In this document: piece by piece, positions 32,410 to 42,603 of the stretch
Layout of the letters: each line of letters opens with the position of its first letter
Numbering within the stretch: position 1 is the stretch's first letter
NCBI GenBank assembly: GCA_021234155.1
Contig: JAJEKV010000100.1
Location: 286,116-350,115, forward strand
Length of the DNA: 64,000 nucleotides
Direction: 5' to 3'
Origin: Isoetes taiwanensis
Lineage: Eukaryota > Streptophyta > Lycopodiopsida > Isoetales > Isoetaceae
The notes under the pieces: generated by a model
Seen by the model: only the letters and a program-made list of their open reading frames with translations
Told to the model about the DNA's origin: nothing
Databases searched by the model: none
Position numbers and translations under genes: made by a program

Positions 32410-35400
32410 ATGGAGGGTGAGAATTCCAATGGAAGTGATGGTTCTAAGCGTAAGTATGCCGACATTGGCCAGTGTTATGCCACAAAACAAATAAAGTAGC
32501 GTGTTGACAGGTCGGTAGATTGCATCCTCGCTTCTTTGGCAAACGCTTCGGCCCAGATCAAAGATTAGTTTTTGTGATCGCTTTATTGCAAGATGACAGG
32601 CTTTTCCCTCGCTTTCAACCTGTAATTGGAAATCCTTCCGGGTTATTGTGATGAAATCAATGATCGTAAACTTGAAAGATGGGCTTCAAGAAGTAAAGTC
32701 TGCTAATAGCAAAGATAAATTGGCTGCAAAACATTCACTGTTATCAATGATTGTTGGAAAAAAAGGAGATATAAACAAGAATGTTTCTTCAAAATTGCTA
32801 AAGATACAGCCAAGAAATTTATCCAAAGCTGCAGCAAGAAGGAAGATAATGTCATTAAGTGGAGCAAATGTATGGGCTTTGGCAGGAAGGATGCCAAGAT
32901 CAAATAGAATCGATGATTCAATCAAATGTCGTTTAAGTGAATTTTGGCTTGACAATACCAAAGTTTCACCAAAGGTTAGAGATGTCATGAAGAGGAGAAC
33001 ACAAGCAATACAATACCTTGATATCTCACAGGTTTGCTCTTGTAATTGAATCAATTCAGTTTTGGAGATTATGTTTTCTTCCAAAATTCTTTCATGACTT
33101 TCTTCTGTACATTCTAGTTCTGTTCCGAGTGACCTGTTAATGAATACACATGGTTTTCATGAAATGTATTGCATTTTACATTGTTTACATTCATGTACTT
33201 GAATATCAAAATTACATCATTTTACAGTTTAGTGTACTTTCAGGTAATGAAGCCAAACAAATCTGACATATGTACATTAGTTGTACTAATATTGTAACAT
33301 TAATGTGATGTACTAATATTGGAACATTAATTAGATGTACACTGGATGTACATTGGATGTACATTGGATGTACATTGGATATACAGTAACAGATCAGTGG
33401 AACTGTTGGCTGTACATTAGATGTACTGATGTACATTAGATGTACAGTAACAGATCAGTGGAACTGTTGGATGGACATTTTATGTACATAGACCATACAT
33501 TAATTGTACAATAGTATAGTTCAATACTCTTTTGGCATCTGGTTGCCGACATCATTTTGCTAACATGGTCTTTAATGGTTTTGTTATTGCGATGAAGCTT
33601 TATCAACAGTTTGTATATCGAATCCCCGATACCAAAATTAAGCCTTGACGGTTCGAGTATCCGAAACCCTGATTGCATAAGGAAATTGAAGGAGAGAAAC
33701 ACATGTTGTTGTGTCAAACATGAGCAAAGCGGATCTGTACGTAAAGGCCTTCAATGATATGAGGAGATCCCTACATGTTAATTGCACTTTGCTGCTGCAT
33801 TTGTCTCCTGCATCCCAAAGAAAACAATGGAGTATGTCAAGCAAACAAGAAGACTTTTGATAATGTTAGTATCTTGTGGAGGTCAACGGTTATGAAAATT
33901 TGTGACGGATGAATGGCATAAACTAAAATGCATCAAAGGCGAATGTGATGAATGTGGAGTGAAGAAATTCGACATTTGTCCAAACGAGGAAGATGGAATT
34001 TAATGTGGACCGGCAAGTATATGCATATGTCAATGAGCCATCCAAAAAGGTACATCCGTAAGGCTTAGATTAGTTGATCAAATGACAAAGCATCTGCTTT
34101 TGTTAAAGAACATGAAAAATCAGCTTGCTAAGTTTACGTGATCATAACTTTACAAAGACAATCGGCGAGAGCAAAATGCTTTAAAAGATGTGTTGAGAAA
34201 CTCCCTGATAATAGTGTGTTGTCTGTTGTTGACTTTGCAAGAGAACTACACATTGAAACCAGGGACGAAGTGCAATCCGAAAGCATTGGAATCCTGATCA
34301 AATTAGTATTTTGGTCCATATTTCAATGATGAAAATAGAAGGTAAGCTTAAAAAAAAAAAGGCATTTCTATGTTTTGGATGACGAAAAGCATGACACTCA
34401 TTTTGTGCAACATGGTTTTAAATTACATTTGGGGTGGCTTAAGAATAATGGAGGTGGACACATAAACCTTCATTATGTGTGGTCGGATGGTTGTGCATCT
34501 CAATTCAAATCAAGACGGGCATGGTATGGAATCAGAGATACCATGTTGAAAATAAAATTCGAAAGTGATATGGAATTTCTTTGGATCCGCCCATGGGAAA
34601 GGCACACATGATGGCGAGGCTGGTATAGCAAAGTTGTGGCTTGAGAGCGGCAGCAGAGAAAACAAAATGGCATGCCGCTGATGTGCGTAAACAAAATTGT
34701 GCGCTTTTAAGGGCCAAGGAATCCTGATTGTGAAAGGGTGTTTTGGGAGGTTGGAAAAACAGATGTGAACAGCAGACAAGCATTCAATTGCAAGACTTTA
34801 CCCGGTACTTTCAGCAGATACATTCTCAGGTCAACTATAAACCCAAAGCCAGATCCAACAAAGTTGCTATCACGCACCACTCTCGTGCTTTTGTGATGCT
34901 TGCATTAACTTCAATTGGTTGAATTGTGAGAACATTAAACATTGTGGAGAATGGTCTCTAAAAGTTTGGAGCCCACGATCATATTGCCTCTTGTGGTGAA
35001 GCTGAAAATGATGTGGATGTTTTGTATGCGTAAGACGAGGCTGGTTTAGATGACAATCGTAGGAGTTTCGGATGTATTTGTGTCTTTTGCAAAGACCGCA
35101 CAATGTGGAAGGTGTTTCATACTATGTTATCATGTGCACCGGGGAAAAAGCATGCATTGGAAGAAGATTCAATTGATGACTATGGAAATGATTACTACTT
35201 GGCCGGCACTAGTGTCATTGAAGGACAATATTATGAACTAATCCCCAGGCTGCCACAATAAGTATAAACCGCTTCCTACTAAGAATGTTTTGGTACCCAG
35301 AATCTGTGATTGGGGTTCAATCCCATTCAAGAAAGTAAAACACACAAGCTGAAGGGGGCAAGCCTGACATTTCACTTGCCGATGAAGTCCATGAGACATT

Positions 35401-35441
35401 GTTATCACAACTTCCAAAGAATTGTAGATGACTTGGACTAA
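32410..35441 (+). pseudogene. Unnamed transposase-like protein (SDG..QFK / HGKG family), locus 2
   Basis: Probable start ATG 32,410 (MEGENSNGSDGSKRKYADI). Blocks in order: MPRSNRIDDSIKCRLSEFW then NTKVSPKVRDVMKRR (about 32,890-33,000); ERNTCCCVKHEQS (about 33,690); CDECGVKKFDICPNEE (about 33,940-33,990); SVVDFARELHIETRDEVQS (about 34,220-34,280); DDEKHDTHFVQHGF and WSDGCASQFKSRRAWYGI (about 34,380-34,540); HGKGTHDGEAG (about 34,590); a Cys-rich block LSCFCDACINFNWLNCENIK (about 34,880-34,950); and NDYYLAGTSVIEGQYY (about 35,190-35,235). Locus 1 repeats this order. Conserved acidic, His and Cys positions suggest a metal-dependent nuclease such as a DDE transposase; the superfamily is unnamed to me. 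Frameshifts and stops make this copy inactive. TGTACAT repeats fill one intron. Confidence 0.65.
33220..33510. repeat. TGTACAT-type tandem repeat
   Basis: Imperfect units of 11-13 bp built on TGTACATTRGA; TGTACA is itself palindromic. The repeat lies in an intron of the transposase-like gene. Similar clusters occur at 35,535-35,625, 44,570-45,010 and 46,505-46,555, all inside the composite element. Confidence 0.85.
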
Positions 35442-35534
35442 GTCGATCTGTGGTACTTTCCTTAAATATTGTAATACTTTGTTCATATAAGAGATAAGAA
35501 CTGAACAAATTTTCATTGTACATGACAAGGACTA

Positions 35535-35625
35535 CTTCAATAGTGCATTAGGTACATCAATGTACATAATATGTACATCCTATGTACATCTTATGTACAT
35601 CTGTTGTACATTCCAGAGATATTTG
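35535..35625. repeat. TGTACAT-type repeat after the transposase-like gene
   Basis: Six or so TGTACAT units spaced by 9-12 bases, just downstream of the transposase-like reading blocks. Confidence 0.85.
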
Positions 35626-37069
35626 TTAAGTGTAAGTTGATTAGAATTGAACATAAGAAAGTTGAATTACATAAACATTAAAAATAGTTTCAGTCATGGC
35701 AAAGATAAGAAATGGACAGGTTTTCATGTACAAATGGTTCATATATTTATATTGTGGACATAAATACAACACACCTGAAAGTGAGCATGGCTCATAATTC
35801 ATGGCCTAGCTTCAAAATGTCATGAGGGAGCCTGATATCTTATGACTATTGCATCATGTCTTCCAGCCCGCCTAGAGGTTTGAGAGATATCCTCTAACGC
35901 AAAGAGGTCCATGTGGTTTCTATAGCTCGTGCCACCGGCAAACCTTTCCATCCTACATGGCCTTCATCTTCCCGGACACGTGCCTTCCCCCAAGGGTTGT
36001 GCAACAAGTGATTTGCTGCCAATATACATTTTGTGGTTGCTCGTTCCTCATAGTTTTCAATTTGGTCAACCTTTTCCCACAGTCCGGAACAACAGTATAG
36101 AGGCGATAATCGGTCCCCAACCCTATGTGCTTGCGGCTTGTGTTGGTTTCTATTACCTCACGGGTGCGGCGGGGAGAACTCTATCTCTTAGTTTCATAAT
36201 AGTCTTTTTTGTGTTTTGAATCCATTCATCTACAAAGCAAATGAAGATTGACTTAATTATGTATACACACTCATAATTGTACCAATAAGAAAGACAGTAA
36301 AAACAGAGTACTCAAGTGCAATGAACAAAAACTTTCATACATATATTCATAACATTTGAATTTGTACATCAGTTTTAGTCTGTACCAACAATGGGCCACT
36401 CGAGAGGCCAATAACATGACGGCAGTTTCTCCATTGCTTGCTCCATATATTGACTAAATTTAGGCAGCAGAGCACCCAAGTTGCTGCCATAGTTTGCCAG
36501 CAAAATATTTTCCACCGCTTTCGATATATGCTATCTGCTGCATTAGTCATTGGATGCTCTTTTACATACACTATACCATCTTCAGCCATTTTCAATCCAT
36601 TAAGCCATGGAATGAGCTCCATGACAAGCAAACTGTCGCCAGCTAATATTGGTGTCCAAGAGAAAGGACATATGTAGCTTCCTACCAGGGTTGCTTTTAT
36701 TTTATTTTTCAATGCAAATTATATAGAATGGTTGGCGAATGTAAGAATCATTAGATTAGTTTTAGTGGCGAATATGTTAAAATTACTCTCCTTTTTTATA
36801 ACTACTTGGCGAATTAGTTTATTGATGAAGCTCTATAATTTAGAATTACAGGAAAATAAAATTCTTATACCGACAGTAAAATACAACATAAAACATTTGT
36901 GAGTTTTGTATTGCCTTGTCCCCAAGTTTGCTACTTAAAAATTGTAGCATATATTAGTTTAGAACTCAATTTTCCACATAGGAAAATAATTTTAAGTACT
37001 AGTTAGCAAAACATAAAGATCATGGACATAAAGAATATAATGACATAAAGTTTTACAATGACCTTCAGC

Positions 37070-38930
37070 TCATCTCCAACCACTTGATTCAGAAATCTTC
37101 ACAATTGTTTGCTTATCTTGACGACCTCTTCTGCATGATAATGAGCTCCAAATAGCTAATGCACGGTCATATGGAAATTCCCCTACAGTGTACTTACATG
37201 CATATGCTCGAAGACAAAGGTCCAAGTTCTCAGTTAACCTATTGCACACCTTGTTTTTTAACCAACCCATCCAGCTAAAGGTTCTTTCATCTTCTACGGA
37301 ACCTAGAATCATCGTTTGACATAAATCTGCCAACTTAAAATATTCTGACATATGCTCGCAAAGTAGTTGGCTACTTCCAATGGTCCTCCACAATTTTGTA
37401 ATTGCACCAAACTCTGAAAGTTTCTTTTTTTCAATTTGTAAACATTGCTCCCACATAGTCTCTCCAAAGCATTGTGACTGTTCAAGCAAAAGCGTTCCAT
37501 TGAGAACACCACGAACTTCCTTACCATCTACAATTTTGGAAGCACAAAAGTGTTCCATTCGCACTCCACGTCTGCGCTTGAATTCAGCTTGAACACGTTC
37601 CTCTCCTAGATCTTTATCCCAAAACTGTGGGTAAACAATCGCCATAGCTTCTAGAAGCTCATCTTTAGGAAAACGATTGCGAATCTCTGTTGACAATTCC
37701 TTTGCAATCTTTGCTAGATTCCCTCTTACTGTCAATATTATTGCATCAAAATCTGGCCTCTTAACAGGCACCCGACGAGGTAGACGTCCACGAACACGAC
37801 GCTTCCCGCAATTGCCGCGAGAAGCGAGACTATGTGCCTGTTGCCAGTTACAGGTTATTGAAGATGAAAGCCATACTCTTCTGAGTTGCCCTGCTTTTGA
37901 GATAGTCCGGAATCATTTTTTGACCTTAGCATTCCATTCCACGCTTCCATAACTTCTCAGAGCACCATCTGTGCATGACTTGGCACTATACATACTTGAG
38001 GTTCTAGATAAACGTCTACAATTACTGAGCCCTCAGTAGTCATTATCTCTGCTTGTCTAGTATCATCATTACTGCAAAGGTTTTTCCCTTGAAAACCTTT
38101 CGAGGCAGGGGTTTTTTAATCCTAGTAGTAATGATTGTACTAGCCCATTGTATGGGTCCCATGACCTATTGGTCTCCGTGGACGTTAAAAAAACTATTCT
38201 ATTCTATTCTATTCGTACAATACATCTAATTCAATGAAAATGTAAATTAGACATATAAGCAGCTGAAGAAAAAAAGTGATCATTATTAACTTTACCTGCA
38301 CAAGTTGGGAACGCGCTTTGATGCAAATTGTATCCTTGTCATCATATGTCAAAAAACTGTTATTATTTGGACCATCAATATTGACTAGCTTGTGCCACAA
38401 GTGGAACTATTCTATTCTATTCTATTCTTACAATATGGCACATCGACAAGAAGAGTACAAACCATAAAGAGCCGAATATGATAATTTCCTTGCCCTTGCA
38501 TATTCTTCAGTATACAAAGTCCTTTCTTGTGCAAATTTAACAAGCTTGTTCATTTCAGCAAGCATGGGAAGAATACCTGCATTGCAACATTTGAGAATTT
38601 CAAAGTTCATTAAAGTCACCAAAATAAATGCCTAAATTTAGAAAATCAGACTTGTAAATCACTTCACTATTTTTGAAAATCAGCTTGTAAATCGTATTTC
38701 TGATTTTTATGATCAGAAAATCAGACTTGTAAATCACTTCACTATTTGCTTACATGTGAAAAAAAAATCAGAAATTAATTTAGAACAAGAAAAGCACCTG
38801 CTAAAGTTAGCAATGTCTCCATGTTCGTTAGACGTGCAAGCATTTCAATTCTATCACTGCTGGATGATACAATTTGAATACCACCAAAGAATGATCGTAT
38901 ATCTCGCTTTGGATTGGCTTTATCCATTAC
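37070..38930 (-). pseudogene. hAT transposase, decayed, interrupted by a LINE
   Basis: Minus-strand exons. About 38,925-38,800: KRDIRSFFGGIQIVSSSSDR, a typical N-terminal block. 38,622-38,470: AGILPMLAEMNKLVKFAQER, a hAT block. About 38,400-38,295: WHKLVNIDGPNNNSFLTYDD, donor GTAAAG. About 37,760-37,070: HMSEYFKLADLCQTM then GSVEDERTFSWMGWLKNKVC and LTENLDLCLRAY, the C-terminal hAT dimerisation region. The LINE at 37,775-38,215 lies between the last two exons. The middle catalytic block (an RNase-H-like Asp and a C..W motif) is not visible, so this copy is incomplete. Confidence 0.7.
37775..38215 (+). mobile_element. 5'-truncated LINE 3' end with (CTATT)n tail
   Basis: A reading like RLCACCQLQVIEDESHTLLS then CPAFEIVRNHF is the C..C....H...C zinc-knuckle region that follows LINE reverse transcriptases. 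Downstream non-coding sequence ends in AACTATTCTATTCTATTC, a simple-repeat tail. A second (CTATT)n tract at 38,407-38,430 may mark another very short copy. It is nested in the hAT element. Confidence 0.65.
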
Positions 38931-40264
38931 TTAAAAGGACTTCCTGATCAGTACCTGCATTATAAATGTATCACATCATTGCACATGGAAACAAGAAAGA
39001 AATCAACATTAACTAATGCATAGTTTCAAGCTTGGATTTTTCAAACACATAGTATGCAATATCAGATCTGAAATACAGTCCAAAGCCTTCCAAATGCCAT
39101 AATGAAGCAACAACAGTCTACAAATGCAAGCACCAATCAGTTCTTATTGCTTAAATGTTAATAGGCAAACTAGCATTCAATGAAGAACTTTATAGATATT
39201 GCATTCAATCAGCACTGTAAATCAGCATTCAATTGGCATTTCTGATACTTACCTTAGTTGTGGAGTAATGCAAAGTACACATGCTTATTTCACTTCTCTA
39301 ACTTGTGGCATGCTCTTTATGTCCATGAACTTCAGAGATTGGCAAAGCAAAACGAAACCTATTGTCGCTGGTGACACCTTAATCAAGTGAATGAACAACT
39401 GCAACACAATCGAAAAGCTTTATCATTGAATGGATCACAATATGGGCCAGCATATTAGATGTCAATCAGTAAATAACATGGTAGATAAAGACTGAAAGAT
39501 TCATCTTAAAAGCTAAGTATTTAGCCAAGGATAACAAAGGCATGAATGCCAAAAGAGGATAAGGAGAAGCCTGATCAGTACGAGTTGATTCAAATCTCTT
39601 GGTCTTTTTAATCTAGATCAGAAAGCAAAGCAAACATGGCAAGGAAAGATCTGCAGATTCCCCTATGGCATTAATTAAAGGAAGAAAAGGGCAAATCCTG
39701 CAAGAATGAGGAGGCAATGCACAATAACTTGCAATTCACAATAACTTGCACAATAATGTTTCTATGTTCCATCTCCATCTTGCAAGTAGCTTATCCGAAT
39801 TCAGAAAGATGCTAAAGAATTCAAACTGGTCATCAGTAAGAGCTAGTCTAGAATACAGAATCTAAAGATACGTCACAGCCCTATCAATAAATCAAGATAA
39901 CAAATAATTCAATTTAACAATTTATATTTGCACATTATTTAAACTATAGCCACTTTCATACTGCATAGCAGTTCCAGTGGGTGCCACAAAATAGCTTAGC
40001 AGGCAAATAAACTCCAGACAAAAAAGATGAAAGTAATTTCCAGTAGAAATAAGAGGCTTGCTCTACTAAAATTCTGCATAAATGGGAGTAAGGAAGGTTG
40101 TCCAGCATCTGGTTTCACGTTGAATAAGAAATGAGTATCATGTTTTATCCCTGTACAGCTGAAATTGCAGAAAAGTAATCATGTCTTCAAGAGCCATTTC
40201 TTGAAAGTAAAATTTAAGCAATGGATTCCTTTCAGTGTTAACGTTTAAACCTCTTGTTCTACAG

Positions 40265-40640
40265 CCACTATATTTCATATAAAATGATGAAAAAGAAGCT
40301 GAAGGAATATGCACGATTGCAGCAGCCAAGGACTAAAGAGAATCATAAACGTATACTGAGAGAATTTGCTGAAATGCTTGACCGCCAGGTAACTTTTTGC
40401 ACTTGTTTTTAGCTTTCGTCTATGTTCTTTAAGAGTACAACTGGTTCCAGATTGAAGAAGTTGTTCTTTTCCTGCTGCAAAGGCAAGGAGAATTAGCTGC
40501 TCAACTAGCAAGGCTAGGTGATGTTTATGAACCTAATGGAGGCATGTTAAGTATAGATGAAGCACACGAGGTGTGCTGTAATATTGGAAGGGAGCTATTG
40601 AAATTACTTCATTTCCTTGAAGTTAATGTAGTCGGTCTAA
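40265..40640 (+). pseudogene. Captured SPX-domain exons (SPX-MFS/VPT-like)
   Basis: Exon 40,265-40,388, after an ACAG acceptor, reads HYISYKMMKKKLKEYARL, then HKRILREFAEMLDRQ, donor GTAAC. Exon from 40,451 (after CCAG) reads IEEVVLFLLQRQGELAAQLA, then IGRELLKLLHFLEVNVVG. This is the SPX domain, which senses inositol pyrophosphates in phosphate homeostasis, in the version found in plant SPX-MFS vacuolar phosphate transporters. The KK..K..A lysine cluster is present. Only two exons are found, without the membrane domain. Both are inside the hAT element, in opposite orientation to its transposase, so capture is likely. No stop within the exons. Confidence 0.8.
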
Positions 40641-42603
40641 TGAAAATTCCTGCAAAATCTTTCTGCCAGCCAGTGCAATGCAGGCCTTTAAATTCTTTGC
40701 ATGGCTAAGAGTCTTGGTTGAATGAGAAACTATTTAAATGCTTTTCCTGGTCTTGAAGTTGTTGTAATGTGCCACCCATCCTGACTGCGGATTAGCTATC
40801 AATTTCAACTCTCCTATATCCTGACCACATAGCCAAAAGATTAACTATTTTACCATTTCAAATACCATCTCATGAAGCTTGATGTTTTCATGCAATTCAA
40901 GTTTGGCGTGGATCCTCCTATGGCTCCATTGGATGAAGCGAGATACAAAAATAAGCAATTCTAGAACAGCAAGGCATTGGCTGGCAAAAATCTGAGCATA
41001 TATGGGGCAGAATCTGAGCATGTATAGGCATTTGAATTTTGTTTTTCCTACTAAATCTCCAACGCCAGAGAAAACTATGGACTTGCAAGCACGGTTAAAT
41101 AGTGGCCAAAGTCACACTATATAACTATCAAATATGCAAAATAGTTCATGAAACGGAACAAAATATTCAGACTGATGATTGTCTTTAAATGACAATTTAT
41201 TATGCTAAATCAAGGAATAATCTATCCGCCAAATTTGTGACGTAACAGGAAAAGCCTATTCATTAGCATTTCTGTAAATGACTTGCCAAATTCATTAGCA
41301 ATACTGTAAACAAGAAGGATACTTTGATCAAGCAATAATTGGAAAGCTCCAGGGTCGTTTTCGAAGAAAATCATGTCCATTATGAGAAACAAAAAACGAA
41401 TCCGGTCTTCTTAATGCCAAAAAAAATCTACGATTGAACATACATCTAAAAACAATCAAGAAATGAAATGGGTTTCAGTTAAAACTATTGCATTAAAAAC
41501 ATGTCTTTATGGGGTCTAGCATACTCTAAAACCAGATCATTCCTCACGAAAAATATTTCTGTGAATGCAGAAAAAAAGCTCTAATATTCTTAAAACATTA
41601 CTTAGAGACAAAGTTCTGATGCTCAAAAGCTCATTCTTCTACAAATAAGGTGAATGGTAGGCTTCTAGTGGCAAGAAGGTATAGAATTTGGGGCGAATAG
41701 GCTCCTGTCCCATATTCGTTTACATGGCGAATACGTTCTTGGCGGGATAGCATAGTATCAACTCAAGGCGAATATACTAATAATAAAAGAGCCACGTAAC
41801 CTACTAAACATTCGTATATAATTTTTCAAATTCCCGAAAAATTCGGTTTTTGGCGAATATTCGCCACTAAAAGCATCACTGCTTCCTACGGGATTCAGAG
41901 TGGATTTGTATCTCTCGTCATCGATCAAAACTGTATTTCCATAGTACTCTGGGTACTCTTTCCATACCACAGCTAATGGCTTCACAAACAACCCCTTTTG
42001 AGGTTCAGTAGGGTGTTTGTGTGGCAGAGTCCAACACTGCTCCTGGCTGTAAACAAACTTCAACTTTATGGAAAAAGCATCACAAATTTGATCCACAATT
42101 GGTAGAAGATTTTTAGAAGTGAGTGAAGACCAGATGGCAACATCAAACCCTTCTCTTACAAATGCAAACAAAGGATGCTAACCCCGGCCCGCAGCGGTAA
42201 AAAAAACTTTCCTATATTGAATTGAAGCTCATCTTTTCTCGGATCTTTTGGTATCTTGAGTTAATATTTTCATTCTTGTGCACACTCTTGCCCAACACGT
42301 AATTTAAGTCAAAGATAATGAGCTTTCTCCCCTAATTAGATGATTCACCGTCCAAAGAACAAAACACTTGAGAGTCTATTCAAAATTTATAATTACATTT
42401 CAGATTACACAATTGAGAAAACACATTGATAATTACACAATTCTTATTTGCACAGGTGTAAGTGAGCCAAATAAATTAATTTTTTCATTACTTATTGAGT
42501 ACAAAGAAGCTCGGAGCATGGCTCATACAAAACCGTAATTCACAAACAAGTCAAAGGGACTATCTACCCCTGTAGGAACAACCGCTTGTATATTCATCTC
42601 AGC

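Larger units (their letters stand above)
36686..41881. mobile_element. hAT transposon, 5,196 bp, inserted in the FCP1-type gene
   Basis: The ends are CAGGGTTGCTTTTA (left) and, reversed, CAGTGATGCTTTTA (right), starting with CAG as in hAT elements. The 8-bp sequence CTTCCTAC flanks both sides (36,678-36,685 and 41,882-41,889), the duplication length expected of hAT. GGCGAAT words are concentrated near both ends (for example about 36,732, 36,770, 36,809 and 41,692, 41,726, 41,767, 41,852), including a perfect 14-bp GGCGAATATTCGCC. A hAT-type transposase lies inside on the minus strand. A LINE fragment and SPX exons are also inside. Confidence 0.9.
36347..42331 (-). pseudogene. FCP1/NIF-type HAD phosphatase, locus 2, split by a hAT element
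   Basis: Minus-strand exons. About 42,331-42,200 reads KLIIFDLNYVLGKSVHKN, the HAD motif I in the DLN form common in plant FCP1-homology proteins. From 42,177 (after GTTAG) it reads HPLFAFVREGFDVAIWSSLT, LKFVYSQEQCWTLPHKH, KGLFVKPLAVVWKEYPEYYG and NTVLIDDERYKSTLNPVGS. The hAT element (36,686-41,881) interrupts here. 36,685-36,347 continues with SYICPFSWTPILAGDSLLV, WLNGLKMAEDGIVYVKEHP. Family order is complete: DLN, WSS, motif with IDD, then the C-terminal YV..HP block. Related proteins dephosphorylate phosphoserine or phosphothreonine, for example on RNA polymerase II CTD. Without the hAT the frame runs across the junction, so this gene may have been intact before the insertion. Confidence 0.8.

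Noticed and set aside
33220-33510. CRISPR-like array
   Set aside because: The TGTACAT repeats are short, irregular and without unique spacers; the sequence is eukaryotic.
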